From contig JAGUZQ010000043.1 in NCBI GenBank assembly GCA_020060765.1, forward strand, positions 1 through 38,225: a stretch of DNA of 38,225 bases, read 5' to 3'. The position numbers were made by a program, and so were the translations under genes. This document shows positions 6,880-15,645 of the stretch, piece by piece. Source of the DNA: Planctomycetota bacterium. Lineage in GTDB: Bacteria; Planctomycetota; SZUA-567. How positions within the stretch are numbered: position 1 is the stretch's first letter; each line of letters opens with the position of its first letter. Below the pieces are notes generated by a model, which was not told the origin of the DNA, ran no database searches, and saw nothing but the letters and a program-made list of their open reading frames with translations.

Positions 6880-8091
6880 TCAGGCAGGTACACCGCCAGA
6901 TTGCAGGCGTGAAAGCTTTGTGGCAGAAGAAGCATTGCCGGAGTCGGGACAGAATGATTTTTGCAGCGGAAATTCGATAATGAAACAGGCACCCCCCAAA
7001 TCGCTTTTTTCCAGGAAGATGCGTCCGCCGTGGTCGTTGTGAACCACGCCGTGCGCCACGAACAACCCCAGACCGACGCCCTGATTCACCTCGCGGGTGG
7101 AGAAAAACGGGTCGAAAATACGGTCTTTGTATTTATCCGGCACTCCCGTGCCAGAGTCCTCCACCTTGACCACAACCTGTCCCTCGCGCAGAAGAGAGGT
7201 AATCCTGACGCGCGGCGCCGATATCCGGGCGACAGCGTAGTAGGCGTTGGAGATAACGCACGCCAACGCCTGGGTCAGTTCGCGGCGGTACAGCGACATG
7301 AGCGGAAGAGAATCATCCAGCCTCAATTCCAGCGCCACTCCGCATTCGTTTTCACTCAACAGCGCCAGCGCGTCCTCGATGCACTTGTTTACGCAAGTTT
7401 CGCCCGGCTGCTCCGCGTTTTGGGCGTTGGCGAAACGCGCCAGGCCGGAAGTTATTTTCCGGATGCGTTCGGTTCCCTGCTCGATGCCGCCCAGTATTTC
7501 CGGAATCTCCGCGCAGATGCGCCACGCCTCTTCCCGCAGGGCAGTTTCGTCGCCGGCTTCCAGCACCACTCGCAGCCGCTTGAGATACGCCTCCAGCAAT
7601 TGCGAGTTACCGCGCAGAAAAGTGACCGGATTATTAACCTCGTGGGAAACTCCGGCCGCCAGTTGACCCACCGCCGCCATCCGCGCCAGCCTGACGTTGT
7701 GCTCGCGGGAACGCCGCATCTCCCGCTCCATGTCCCGCATGTGCCTGATCTGGGAAATGCGGTTGCGGAGTGACACCGAGTCAACCGGTTTCAGCATGTA
7801 ATCGTAGGCTCCGGCTTGAATCGCTTCTATAGCGGTTTCCAGATTGCCGAAACCGGTCAACAGGATTACCGCCGGGGGTTCAGGCAGTTCAACCGCTTTT
7901 TTCAGCAGATCAATCCCGCTGATATGAGGCATACAGATATCGCTGATCAGTACATCGAACTCATGTTTTTCCAGAATACTCAATGCTTCCAGCCCATTCT
8001 CGGCATCCATGACCTCGTCGCCGCCCAGAGTCAGCAGATCGCGCAGATAGCGACGCATCAATTCTTCGTCATCGACAACCAGAATGCGCAT
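6880..8091 (-). CDS. Receiver-histidine kinase hybrid protein
   Basis: This 403-residue protein combines an N-terminal receiver domain with a C-terminal histidine kinase. The receiver (1-120) has D7-D8, phospho-acceptor D51 in ISDICMP, T79 and K101. A short coiled linker follows, then the H-box with H150 in AAVGQLAAGVSHEVNNP. The ATP-binding domain has an N-box near ISNAYYAV, VEDSGTGVP, DPFFSTR and GVGLGLFVAHGVV. There is no sensor or membrane segment, so input probably arrives by phosphorylation of the receiver. The ATG at 8091 has GGAG 5 bases upstream. The gene is divergent from a glycosyltransferase gene across 311 bases. Its partner regulator is not adjacent. Confidence 0.92.
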   Translation of the reverse strand: MRILVVDDEELMRRYLRDLLTLGGDEVMDAENGLEALSILEKHEFDVLISDICMPHISGIDLLKKAVELPEPPAVILLTGFGNLETAIEAIQAGAYDYMLKPVDSVSLRNRISQIRHMRDMEREMRRSREHNVRLARMAAVGQLAAGVSHEVNNPVTFLRGNSQLLEAYLKRLRVVLEAGDETALREEAWRICAEIPEILGGIEQGTERIRKITSGLARFANAQNAEQPGETCVNKCIEDALALLSENECGVALELRLDDSLPLMSLYRRELTQALACVISNAYYAVARISAPRVRITSLLREGQVVVKVEDSGTGVPDKYKDRIFDPFFSTREVNQGVGLGLFVAHGVVHNDHGGRIFLEKSDLGGACFIIEFPLQKSFCPDSGNASSATKLSRLQSGGVPA

Positions 8092-8336
8092 AAATACTCC
8101 AGTATTAACCCTATGCACTCGTTACGGCTATCTGCAAAGCAATCTACATGCCAGTTGCAAAATACGCAAAACAGCTTAGTCAGACCGCTTTTCCACCATT
8201 TTTTCCACGTCTCCTTGTTTTCCGCTGCCAGCCAACCTCAGCAAAAAACTTGTTCTGACACAACACTTGTGTGTTTTTGCACAACCTACGATGAAGAAAT
8301 ACCTTTACCCCGATTACTCCAGCCGACTTTAATTTC

Positions 8337-8369
8337 TTTACAGCTTGTGCAAAAGAAATATGCTATACT
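8337..8369 (+). promoter_or_regulatory. Probable promoter of GT4 gene
   Basis: TTTACA at 8337-8342 is followed 16 bases later by TATGCT (8359-8364), overlapping TATACT (8364-8369). A TTGTGCAAAA motif sits in the spacer and recurs in inverted orientation at 8275-8284. The rest of the 8092-8402 gap holds no gene I can support. Confidence 0.5.
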
Positions 8370-8402
8370 AAGATATCGGCATCTGGGTGACTGAGGAAAG
8401 TC

Positions 8403-9560
8403 ATGGACAGATTGAAAATATTGTATATCTCCACCACCTCGCGAGTCGGGGGGGCGGAGGAAAGTCTGCTTACTCTGTTCAAGGCTTTGCCGAAGGAAGA
8501 GGTCGAACTGTTCCTCGCCTGCCCTTTGCCCGAACCCGAGGGAGATCCGGTCGCGGCCTGCGAACTGCGCACACGCGCGGCGGCGCTGGGCGTAAACATT
8601 ATCGAACTGCCGCTGAGGCGGTTGAAGCGGACACTTAACCCGTTTAACCTGCTGGAAATCCGTTCGCACCTGGGAAAGTGCCGCCGGGAAATCGCCGATA
8701 TCGTCAACCGGCGCGGAATCAGCCTGATCCACGCCAACAGCCCCACCGCCGCCCTACACGCAGACGGCGCTCCCGTTGCCTGCCACCTGCGTGACCTGAC
8801 GCTGCCGCCGCTGGCAGCGCGAGAAATCCGCAAGCGTTGCCGCATCGTGATCGCCACCTCCCACACGGTCGCAGCCTTCGCCCGCGCCAAGGTCGGCGAA
8901 ATTGTCCGCCGCATTCCTAACGGCGTGGACGCCGACCTGTTCGCGCCGGGGGCAACCTACGATTCGACCGAGATTTTCCTGCGACATAAAACCCCCGCCG
9001 ACGAAAAACCTTACATATTAATGGTCAGCCATCTCATTCCCTGGAAAAAGCACGACCTGTTTATCAGTTGCATGGCTCGGGTACGGGCGGGAAACGCGGG
9101 TGTGCGCGGGATAATCGCGGGAGCCGACCTGTTTTCCGATCACGGGGAGCATGTCGCCTCGCTGAAAAAACAGGCGGAGGAGGCTGGTTTGAAATACGCG
9201 CTGGAGTGGCGCGACAATGTCCCGGTCACGGATATGCCCAGGCTGGTTTCTGGGGCGCTGCTGCTGCTGCATCCGACGCCGGGAGAACCCTTCGGCCGGG
9301 CGGTGCTGGAAGCGATGAGCTGCGCCACGCCGGTGGTGGCGGTGAATTCCGGGGGGCCGGCGGAGTTGCTGGCAGACGGCGGCGGAGTCCTGGTCGCCCC
9401 CGACGACGTCGGGGCAATGGCCAAAGCAGTCAACGAGTATCTGGAAAATCCCCGCAAGGCACGCCAGGACGGACAGCGCGCGCGGGAAATCGTCCTGCAG
9501 AAATACACCCACCGCCAACACGCGGAAACGATGCTGGAACTGTACCGGGAATTGACCTAG
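8403..9560 (+). CDS. GT4-family glycosyltransferase
   Basis: This 385-residue GT-B fold enzyme would transfer a sugar from a nucleotide-sugar donor, probably to an envelope glycolipid or polysaccharide. The N-terminal domain opens with KILYISTTSRVGGAEESLL (acceptor-side glycine loop). The C-terminal domain shows IRRIPNGVDADLF, then ILMVSHLIPWKKHD. The EPFGRAVLEAM motif supplies the retaining-GT E-x7-E pair, followed by TPVVAVNSGGPAELL. Length is normal. GAGGA lies 5 bases before the ATG. The stop codon shares the palindrome CTAG with the stop of the convergent gene. Donor and acceptor cannot be predicted. Confidence 0.92.
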   Translation: MDRLKILYISTTSRVGGAEESLLTLFKALPKEEVELFLACPLPEPEGDPVAACELRTRAAALGVNIIELPLRRLKRTLNPFNLLEIRSHLGKCRREIADIVNRRGISLIHANSPTAALHADGAPVACHLRDLTLPPLAAREIRKRCRIVIATSHTVAAFARAKVGEIVRRIPNGVDADLFAPGATYDSTEIFLRHKTPADEKPYILMVSHLIPWKKHDLFISCMARVRAGNAGVRGIIAGADLFSDHGEHVASLKKQAEEAGLKYALEWRDNVPVTDMPRLVSGALLLLHPTPGEPFGRAVLEAMSCATPVVAVNSGGPAELLADGGGVLVAPDDVGAMAKAVNEYLENPRKARQDGQRAREIVLQKYTHRQHAETMLELYRELT

Positions 9561-11689
9561 CCTTCATCGCAGGGGACGCAAACGATCGACAAATCCCGGC
9601 TTTCTATTTCCTTGCCGCCTACCAGCCAGGGCTGCGGCGCTTCGTTGGCGATGCCGATGAAAAAACAGCGCTTGTCGTCTGCTGATAATTTTTTCAGCAC
9701 AGGCAACAGGAACCCTTCCAGCTGTTCCTTTCTGCCAGTCGTTATCCGCAAGGCACTTACCGCTTCCGCCAAATCCATAGCTCCGCCCCGGGATTTCAGC
9801 GGCTGCCCCCGACCGGGATTGACTTTCTCCAGCAGATAGCCCCGGTCGCCGTAAACCAGCAGTCCCATCCAGAAAGTATGGCCGGTGAGGTTGTCGATTT
9901 TTCCCGGTTCGCCGGGGTTGTCATTGTCGGCCTGCGCGCGGAAATCCTTTGCAAGATAGACCCTGGCGCCCTCGCCGAACTTGACGGGCGCAGCATATTC
10001 CAGCAGGCGGCGGCTGTTGAAATCGATGTGGAATTTCTCGATCAGGAACGACTCGCCTTTTTGCAGATAATTCATTTCGAAACCGCGGTCTTCGTCGGAA
10101 TTGGGCAGGGCGTCGATCCTTAGGTGCGTGACCAGCGTCGCGGGATTGGCGAAAGACAGGTCGTATTCGTCGTAGGACGGGTTATGCAGCAGGCTCACGG
10201 CCAGGGTTCCCGCCTTGCCCGAGGGATCCATTTTGGAAAAGGATATTTCCGTCACCGAAAGGTTTCCTTCCAGCCGGGAGAAGGCGAGGACGTAAATCCC
10301 CGCGCCGAAAACCACGGCAATCCCCGGCATCGCCAGCCACGCCCACTCCAGCCTGTCCCAGCCGCGGAACAGGAAATAGGTCAGCGGCACCAGCACCAGC
10401 ATATAAATCAGCAGGCCGGAAGCGATCGTCAGGCGCGAAGGCAGGCGGCGGGTGGCGCTGCTGTCGAGGTAACGGGCGGCGGCGGTTTTCATTTCCTGAT
10501 TCGTGACCCAGGAGTTGAATTCGGTTTCGGCAAAGAGTAACGATTGAACCTGCCAGTGCCACTTTTCCAGATTCGCCTTGCCTGTCCCGGAGGCGTTGCG
10601 CCGGGTCGAGGCGACCGCCTGCAGGAGCGGGCTTTTAAGCGAGAACGCCAGCGCCGTCACGCACCCCGCGCCGTAATCGCGCCGCACCGCCAGCGGAGTG
10701 CCGTCCCGGGCGGCCAGAATCACGCGCGCATCCTGTCCCGGCCTGATCAATGACAACAGCATCGTCGGCGCTTCCTTCAGGCCATATTCCGGAGCGAGGT
10801 CGCGGTTGGCTTCGCCGATAATCTCCCCCGGCAGCAGTTCCGCCAACGCCGAACGTTGCACCGCCGCCAGGTTTTCGCCCAAAGCGATCAGCAGATGCCC
10901 GCCGGACTGGACGTAATCGAGAACCGCCTGTCGGAAAGACTGGTGCGAAGGGTCTGAGAGCGAGGACAGATCCATCCCGTCCCAGAGCAGGGTAGAGACG
11001 CCGGAATATCCCGCCCAGTGCCGGGAGAGGCTGTCGACATCGGCATTCTCAACCTTGAGGTCCATTTTCTCGCGGCAGGACGCAGCCTGCCTGATCAACA
11101 GGTTGCGGACAGGTGTGGACTGTTTGTCGCCCAGCAGCAGCACGAACCTGCGGGGATAGCTTTTGTTTTTTTCCCAATCGACTTCCACCTTCCGGTCGCG
11201 GGCATAGTCCATGATAAAACGCTGGCCTGAATTGTCCGGGGTGAAGATGCCATGGGTGAGACTTTCCAACCTGACATTAAGGTATTCGCCTTCGTCGTTG
11301 TAGTACTGCGGGGCGGGCGGGTGGTAGATGTACATGGTAAAATGCTTGCGGGTGTGGTGCCCCGGCAGCATCACCGGCAGGCAATAGGAACTGGCGTAGC
11401 GGTTCTGCGTCCGGCGGTCGGTAAGCGAGCAGCCGATCCGTCCATCCAAAACATTCTTGGTGTGGTTGACCATGACCAGGTGGACGGGAATCCAACTGTC
11501 GCGCATCACGCGGCTGCCCTTGCCGCCGCCGGGGTTGTAGCCGACGTACCAGTCCTCGACCACGATGCCCTTGGGGAGGGGCTTGTTTCCGGTCTGGCCG
11601 AAGTCGCCGGTTTCTCCCGGCAGCGGCTCCCCGCCGTTGGCGGCCAGCGCCGACAGAAAAAACAGGATTAGGAAAAACGGTTCGCGCAT
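9557..11689 (-). CDS. Large exported protein with two membrane segments, function unknown
   Basis: This 710-residue protein starts with a Sec signal peptide (MREPFFLILFFLSALAANGG). A long extracytoplasmic region of about 400 residues follows. Near residues 250-350 it has a glutamine-amidotransferase-like or ThuA-like pattern (LDYVQSGGHLLIALGE, then RRDYGAGCVTALAFSL), as seen in other large envelope proteins. Two membrane helices at about 420-440 and 450-473 are followed by a second soluble region of about 230 residues. I do not recognise a named family. The ATG at 11689 begins the signal peptide; the open frame extends 13 residues further upstream. It is convergent with the GT4 gene and shares a CTAG across the two stop codons. 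Confidence 0.75.
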   Translation of the reverse strand: MREPFFLILFFLSALAANGGEPLPGETGDFGQTGNKPLPKGIVVEDWYVGYNPGGGKGSRVMRDSWIPVHLVMVNHTKNVLDGRIGCSLTDRRTQNRYASSYCLPVMLPGHHTRKHFTMYIYHPPAPQYYNDEGEYLNVRLESLTHGIFTPDNSGQRFIMDYARDRKVEVDWEKNKSYPRRFVLLLGDKQSTPVRNLLIRQAASCREKMDLKVENADVDSLSRHWAGYSGVSTLLWDGMDLSSLSDPSHQSFRQAVLDYVQSGGHLLIALGENLAAVQRSALAELLPGEIIGEANRDLAPEYGLKEAPTMLLSLIRPGQDARVILAARDGTPLAVRRDYGAGCVTALAFSLKSPLLQAVASTRRNASGTGKANLEKWHWQVQSLLFAETEFNSWVTNQEMKTAAARYLDSSATRRLPSRLTIASGLLIYMLVLVPLTYFLFRGWDRLEWAWLAMPGIAVVFGAGIYVLAFSRLEGNLSVTEISFSKMDPSGKAGTLAVSLLHNPSYDEYDLSFANPATLVTHLRIDALPNSDEDRGFEMNYLQKGESFLIEKFHIDFNSRRLLEYAAPVKFGEGARVYLAKDFRAQADNDNPGEPGKIDNLTGHTFWMGLLVYGDRGYLLEKVNPGRGQPLKSRGGAMDLAEAVSALRITTGRKEQLEGFLLPVLKKLSADDKRCFFIGIANEAPQPWLVGGKEIESRDLSIVCVPCDEG

Positions 11690-11769
11690 GGCTAATTTCC
11701 GCCTGGGTGATAGCGCAACTTGTACCACGCGGGATGGTTTTCCGCAAATAATAAAGCGAGCGCAACGGC

Positions 11770-11858
11770 AATATTCTCCCCCTGCCAGATGGAGTTAGAG
11801 GGGGTAGGGAAATGACCTTCACCCCTCCTGACCTCCCTTGGAAGGGGAGGAATTATTT
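11770..11858 (+). repeat. CT-rich palindromic repeat, uninterrupted copy
   Basis: The stretch begins ATTCTCCCCCTGCCAG and ends in the complement of ATTCCTCCCCTTCCAA, forming imperfect terminal inverted repeats. Inside are GTTAGAGGGGGTAGG and CACCCCTCCTGACCTCCC. The same order of segments occurs at 26247-26510, where a 164-bp element splits it. It lies between the LAB_N gene and the large exported-protein gene. Confidence 0.65.
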
Positions 11859-11881
11859 ATAGCGTATTTTTTCAGGTGTGC

Positions 11882-12505
11882 TCATCCCGCCGCCTGCTGT
11901 TTCTTGCGGATGAAATAGAGGTTGCGCGCGTAAATGAATATGTTGGGGGTCTGCCCCAAGATGATGGGCCAAGCCAGAATCGAAATGGAATAGGCCAGCA
12001 GCAGCACGCTGCCGAAAATGGAGAGATACCAGAACGAGACGGGAATCACCGACTCCCGCGCCTTTTCCGACGCCATCCACTGCACGAAGAAACGCATGGT
12101 AAAGCCGATCTGCCCGATGAATCCCAGCAGCAGCCAGAAATACGAGCCCTGTTTCGTCGGCACCCTGCGCCCGCAATAGGGGCATTTCGTGGCGGGGAAA
12201 AGCATCTTGTTCCACCAGCTCTGCGGCTTGCTTTCGTGCGCGGGAGGCGGCGCCTGCCGGGTCGGGTCTTCGCTGTAGGGGTAAAGGACTTCTCCCGGCA
12301 CCGGGTCGTGATGCTGCACCCAGGCGGCGTAATTCACATCGCCCCGGCTCACGTCTTCCGGCGCAACCGGCGAAGGAGGCAAGTCCGCGGCATGACTTTC
12401 CGGTTCTCCCGTAAAAAGCGAGACGCAAAGATAAACCGCGATCAGCAGCGAGGACAGGGTAACCGCGAGAATGTCGCTGCGGACGAGCGTGGCGGAATTG
12501 TTCAC
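11882..12505 (-). CDS. LAB_N-domain membrane protein
   Basis: This 207-residue protein has one N-terminal membrane helix (about 12-32) and a loop of about 85 residues carrying CPYCGRR. The C-terminal domain of about three helices matches the lipid A biosynthesis N-terminal domain (LAB_N): GFIGQIGFTMRFFVQWMASE, VSFWYLSIFGSVLLLAYSI and GQTPNIFIYARNLY. LAB_N proteins usually accompany lipid-linked glycosyltransferases. The start overlaps the stop of the preceding GT2 gene as ATGA. It probably anchors or assists that enzyme at the inner membrane. The inserted loop with a single CxxC is unusual for this short family. Confidence 0.85.
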   Translation of the reverse strand: MNNSATLVRSDILAVTLSSLLIAVYLCVSLFTGEPESHAADLPPSPVAPEDVSRGDVNYAAWVQHHDPVPGEVLYPYSEDPTRQAPPPAHESKPQSWWNKMLFPATKCPYCGRRVPTKQGSYFWLLLGFIGQIGFTMRFFVQWMASEKARESVIPVSFWYLSIFGSVLLLAYSISILAWPIILGQTPNIFIYARNLYFIRKKQQAAG

Positions 12506-13275
12506 GCGTCGCCTTTCGGAGCAAGACCCTGGCCGGATTCCTTGGCTATGCGATACCCCAGCGTCCGGCTTTTCAGCCAGCGCACGCCAAGAAGATCGCG
12601 GGTGGCGCGAAACACCCTATTCCAGAAACCCCACTTGGCCACTCCCGCCGCGCGGTGGCGGTGGTTGACCACAACTTCCGTCACCTTCGCGCCGTTCATT
12701 TTCAGCAGCGTCGGCAAAAAGCGGTGCGCGCCCCGGAACAGCGGAATGTCCCGCAACATTTCCGTGCGGTATGCCTTGAGCGAACAGCAGGTGTCGTTGA
12801 TGGTCTCGCCCGTCAGCCAGTTGCGAATGCCGTTGGCGATGCGGCTCTGGATGCGGCGGAATTCCGTGTCGTGGCGGTTCTTGCGCCAGCCGCTGACGCA
12901 GTCGTTTTCAGACATGAGTTCGACCAGCTGGGGAATATCGTGCGGGTCGTTCTGCAGATCCGCGTCAAGGGTGACTGTTATGCCTCCGCGCGCGGCGCGG
13001 AACCCGGCGGCCATCGCCGCGGACTGGCGGCAGTTGTTGGCAAACCGGACGGTGCGGAAATGCGAATCGCGCCGGCAGAGGTCTTCGATAAGCTCAGGCG
13101 TCCGGTCGGTGGAGGCGTCGTCCACCAGGATCACCTCCCAGGGATGGGGATAGTTCTTCAGCGCGTCCAGCAGTTCCTTCTCCAGCAACGGCAGGCATTC
13201 CTCTTCGTTATAGACCGGGATGACTACCGACAGGTCGCGCCGGTCGGTGCCGTGCTTGTCCTCGATGCCGTTCAC
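12502..13275 (-). CDS. GT2 glycosyltransferase, dolichol-phosphate-sugar synthase type
   Basis: This 257-residue protein has the GT-A fold of polyprenyl-phosphate glycosyltransferases (DPM1/ArnC/GtrB group). Visible motifs are LSVVIPVYNEEECLP at the N-terminus, EVILVDDASTD, RQSAAMAAGFRAARG, and the metal-binding DADLQNDP. It would move a sugar from a nucleotide donor to undecaprenyl phosphate at the inner face of the inner membrane. The two C-terminal membrane helices found in ArnC/GtrB are absent. The translationally coupled LAB_N protein may supply membrane attachment. The sugar is unknown. Confidence 0.9.
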   Translation of the reverse strand: MNGIEDKHGTDRRDLSVVIPVYNEEECLPLLEKELLDALKNYPHPWEVILVDDASTDRTPELIEDLCRRDSHFRTVRFANNCRQSAAMAAGFRAARGGITVTLDADLQNDPHDIPQLVELMSENDCVSGWRKNRHDTEFRRIQSRIANGIRNWLTGETINDTCCSLKAYRTEMLRDIPLFRGAHRFLPTLLKMNGAKVTEVVVNHRHRAAGVAKWGFWNRVFRATRDLLGVRWLKSRTLGYRIAKESGQGLAPKGDA

Positions 13276-13395
13276 TTAGTTTCCTTTCTCCAGCTTTCGG
13301 ATTTTCATACGCGCCGCAAAAAATCGATTTTACCTGGTCACGCCCGGCAATAAAAGAGAAATCGAGTCGAGATTTATCTCCGCCTGCCAAAATTC

Positions 13396-13423
13396 AAACG
13401 CCTTCCAGCAGGAAGGCGTTTTT
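13396..13423 (-). terminator. Intrinsic terminator after FecR-like gene
   Basis: An 11-bp stem (AAACGCCTTCC and its complement) with the four-base loop AGCA lies 25 bases after the stop of the FecR-like gene. On the minus strand it is followed by TTTGAATTTT. The other side has five T residues, so it could work in both directions. Confidence 0.75.
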
Positions 13424-13447
13424 GGGTTAGCTCATTTAAGTTATTTT

Positions 13448-14665
13448 CTATTCGTGGATTTCGTAGAAAGCCCCGTCTTTGCCGACTATAACGTTGCGCC
13501 CCAGGGAAAGCGCCGGAACCAGCGCGCGGTTTTCCTTGAGAAAGCTGTTGTACTCCGTAGAAAGATAGCGGATTTTCACCGTCGGCGTTCCGTCGACGTA
13601 AGTGGAATCGAACCAGCGCCCGTCCTCGTAGCGGAAAGACCGGTTGTCGAACGCGGCGGTGTCGCCATCGCGGGTTAATTCGCTGAAGACAGACTGGGCA
13701 GGCGCTCTTTTCGACCAGGACGAACCGTCGGCCAGGAACAGTCGGCTGCCGCCGCCGGTCTCGCGCAGCTTGGTGGCGGAGGAGGAAGAGAACTTCTTCC
13801 CCGGCAGATCGGGAGTGACGTAACGGTCGAGCTTGTAGCTGTAGCCGGGGAACATAGGACCGGTGCCTCGGTCGGAATCGGAAAAGGCCAACCCGTCGAC
13901 AACCATCACCTCGGGAGCCGGTTCCTGCCCCGCGACGTATTTGCCGTCGCGGTTCATGCGCAAGTAGATGCGGCTGCCGGGTTCGACCGAGACGTTGTAT
14001 TCAGGCAAAGCCAGCGAAAACGGCGCGTGATCCTTCGGCACGAAGACATAGGCGTTGCCGGTGTTCATCGCCAGCGTGTCCCGGTCGCAGGTCAATTCGC
14101 TGCCCGGGTCCATCACCATCACGATGCCGCCGGAAGTCTTGACCCCGCCAGACTGCTTGGCTTCGGCGGGAACGGCAAACACGGTTCTGGCATTGACCGG
14201 AAAGGCGCTGTCTTCGTCGGCGAGAGCCTGCCACTCGTCGCTGCCTTCGATGCGGTAGCGGACGGCGGAGGGCTGCTTCTCTTCCGTCACCGCCGCCAGT
14301 TCGGCTGGGTTGGCGGGTTCCTCAATGCCGGAGGAAATGACTCTCCGGGGGCGGTCGTCCTGCGCAAGCAGGGGCTTATCCATGTTGGCTTGCCCGGGTG
14401 AAATCGCCTGAGTGGAAAACAAGGGGGTAAGCAGCAGCGCCAGCGCGGCGGCGGCCGCCATGCCGCTGAAACCGCCGAGGAAATAGGCGCGGAACCTGAC
14501 GGTTCGAGCCAGGCGCTGCCGGGCGGCCACTTCCTGCTGGCGTTCTTTCAGCTTTCCCAGCAGGCCGGACTTGAAATCCTCGCGATATGTCGGCGGCTCG
14601 TAGGAGCGCTCCAGCAAGAGGCGGAAGGCGCGGTCGGAATCGTGCTTTTTCTCATGGTCTGTCAT
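13448..14665 (-). CDS. FecR-like membrane protein, probable anti-sigma partner
   Basis: This 405-residue protein has a charged cytoplasmic N-terminus of about 58 residues and one membrane helix (about 60-84, YFLGGFSGMAAAAALALLL). A long periplasmic part follows, with a FecR-like beta-rich segment at about residues 150-240 (GGIVMVMDPGSELTCDRDTLAMNTGNAYVFVP). The ATG at 14665 has AAGGTGA upstream; a TTG ten codons earlier overlaps the sigma gene and is less likely. It follows the ECF sigma gene by 26 bases. The layout fits a transmembrane anti-sigma factor that holds the sigma factor, as FecR-type proteins do. No recognisable zinc-binding anti-sigma motif is seen. Confidence 0.78.
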   Translation of the reverse strand: MTDHEKKHDSDRAFRLLLERSYEPPTYREDFKSGLLGKLKERQQEVAARQRLARTVRFRAYFLGGFSGMAAAAALALLLTPLFSTQAISPGQANMDKPLLAQDDRPRRVISSGIEEPANPAELAAVTEEKQPSAVRYRIEGSDEWQALADEDSAFPVNARTVFAVPAEAKQSGGVKTSGGIVMVMDPGSELTCDRDTLAMNTGNAYVFVPKDHAPFSLALPEYNVSVEPGSRIYLRMNRDGKYVAGQEPAPEVMVVDGLAFSDSDRGTGPMFPGYSYKLDRYVTPDLPGKKFSSSSATKLRETGGGSRLFLADGSSWSKRAPAQSVFSELTRDGDTAAFDNRSFRYEDGRWFDSTYVDGTPTVKIRYLSTEYNSFLKENRALVPALSLGRNVIVGKDGAFYEIHE

Positions 14666-14691
14666 TTTCTTCACCTTGCTTCCTTGCGGAT

Positions 14692-15306
14692 TCAAATAGC
14701 GGGCATGTCCAGAGCCAGCACGTTAAACGTTTCCCGGAAGGCGACGCGCGCCCGGGTCAACTGGCTTTCCACCGCTTTTTCCGTTCTGTCGGTTTTCGCC
14801 GCCATCTCCTTCACCGAGAGGCCGCTGAGATATTTCATTTCCAGCAGGCTGGCGTAGGGTTGGGGGATGGAACTCATCACCGCCCCGATCAGGTTCTGCA
14901 ATTCCTTGTCTTCCAGCGCCGCGTCCGGGAGGCTGCCCCGGTCGAGGTCGGCGAAAAAGTCTTCCAGTTCGCAGTCGACCAGGCTCCAGGACTTCTCGTA
15001 TTCCTTCGCCCGGCCGACGGTGGCGTTGGAACTGCGGATGCGGTTGCGCGAGAGGGTGATCAGCCAACTGTCGACCGAACCGCGCGAAGCGTCGTAATCC
15101 GCCGCCTTTTCCAGCGCCTCCATGAAGGTGTCGTGCACCACCTCCTCGGTATGGTGGTGGTCGCGCGCCACACGGTAATAGACATACCGGTAGAGGCGCG
15201 GAAAATACGTCTCGTAAAAGGTTTCCAAAGCCGCCTCGTCACCCCGACCGATCAGTCTGATCAATTCGGCGTCGGTGCGGGCGCTGTCGGCTCGCGCTGT
15301 TCCCAC
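14692..15306 (-). CDS. ECF-type RNA polymerase sigma factor
   Basis: This 204-residue protein has region 2 at about residues 22-90 (LETFYETYFPRLYRYVYYRVARD, then EEVVHDTFMEALEKA and SWLITLSRNRI). Region 4 lies at about 135-195 (MSSIPQPYASLLEMKYLSGLSVKEMAAKTDRTEKAVESQLTRAR). The HHH run in DHHHTEE of region 2 is notable. The start is GTG at 15306 with GGGAG upstream. The coupled FecR-like gene immediately downstream is its likely anti-sigma factor. Target promoters are unknown. Confidence 0.93.
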   Translation of the reverse strand: MGTARADSARTDAELIRLIGRGDEAALETFYETYFPRLYRYVYYRVARDHHHTEEVVHDTFMEALEKAADYDASRGSVDSWLITLSRNRIRSSNATVGRAKEYEKSWSLVDCELEDFFADLDRGSLPDAALEDKELQNLIGAVMSSIPQPYASLLEMKYLSGLSVKEMAAKTDRTEKAVESQLTRARVAFRETFNVLALDMPAI

Positions 15307-15441
15307 GGGTTTTCTCCCACTGTGCCTGCAAGCTTGTTCCGCCGTTCTTTGACTCCCCCGAACAGGCGGTCTTGCCGTACAATTATGATTGTCCGCCCGA
15401 AAAAAAACTCCTTCGCAAAAAGCAGGATTTTTTTCAGGCCA

Positions 15442-15594
15442 TTATTTTCCCGGTTTGTAATCCGGGCAGGTCTTGGCGTTGGGGCGCTGGGGGCGGCGGC
15501 AGGCGTCGCCGTAGTCGTACCGGCAGGTGTCGCACAGAAAACGCCCGGTCAGCGCAAAATGCAGTTTCTGCCAGAGCTTTTTCAGCGGGTTCAT
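15442..15594 (-). CDS. 50-residue four-cysteine protein
   Basis: This short frame begins MNPLKKLWQKLHFALTGRFL and continues with four cysteines (C21, C24, C32, C43) in a CxxC-x7-C-x10-C pattern, ending DYKPGK. The N-terminal 20 residues form a basic amphipathic helix. The cysteines could bind zinc or an iron-sulfur cluster. It lies alone between the terminator of the SH3b gene and the ECF sigma gene, on the same strand as both. I do not recognise the family. Cysteine spacing and the well-formed start and stop argue for a real gene, but its size limits certainty. Confidence 0.55.
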   Translation of the reverse strand: MNPLKKLWQKLHFALTGRFLCDTCRYDYGDACRRPQRPNAKTCPDYKPGK

Positions 15595-15645
15595 CCCACG
15601 CGTCCTTCATGCTTTGCGAATTATCGCCCCGTAATAATAATGTTG

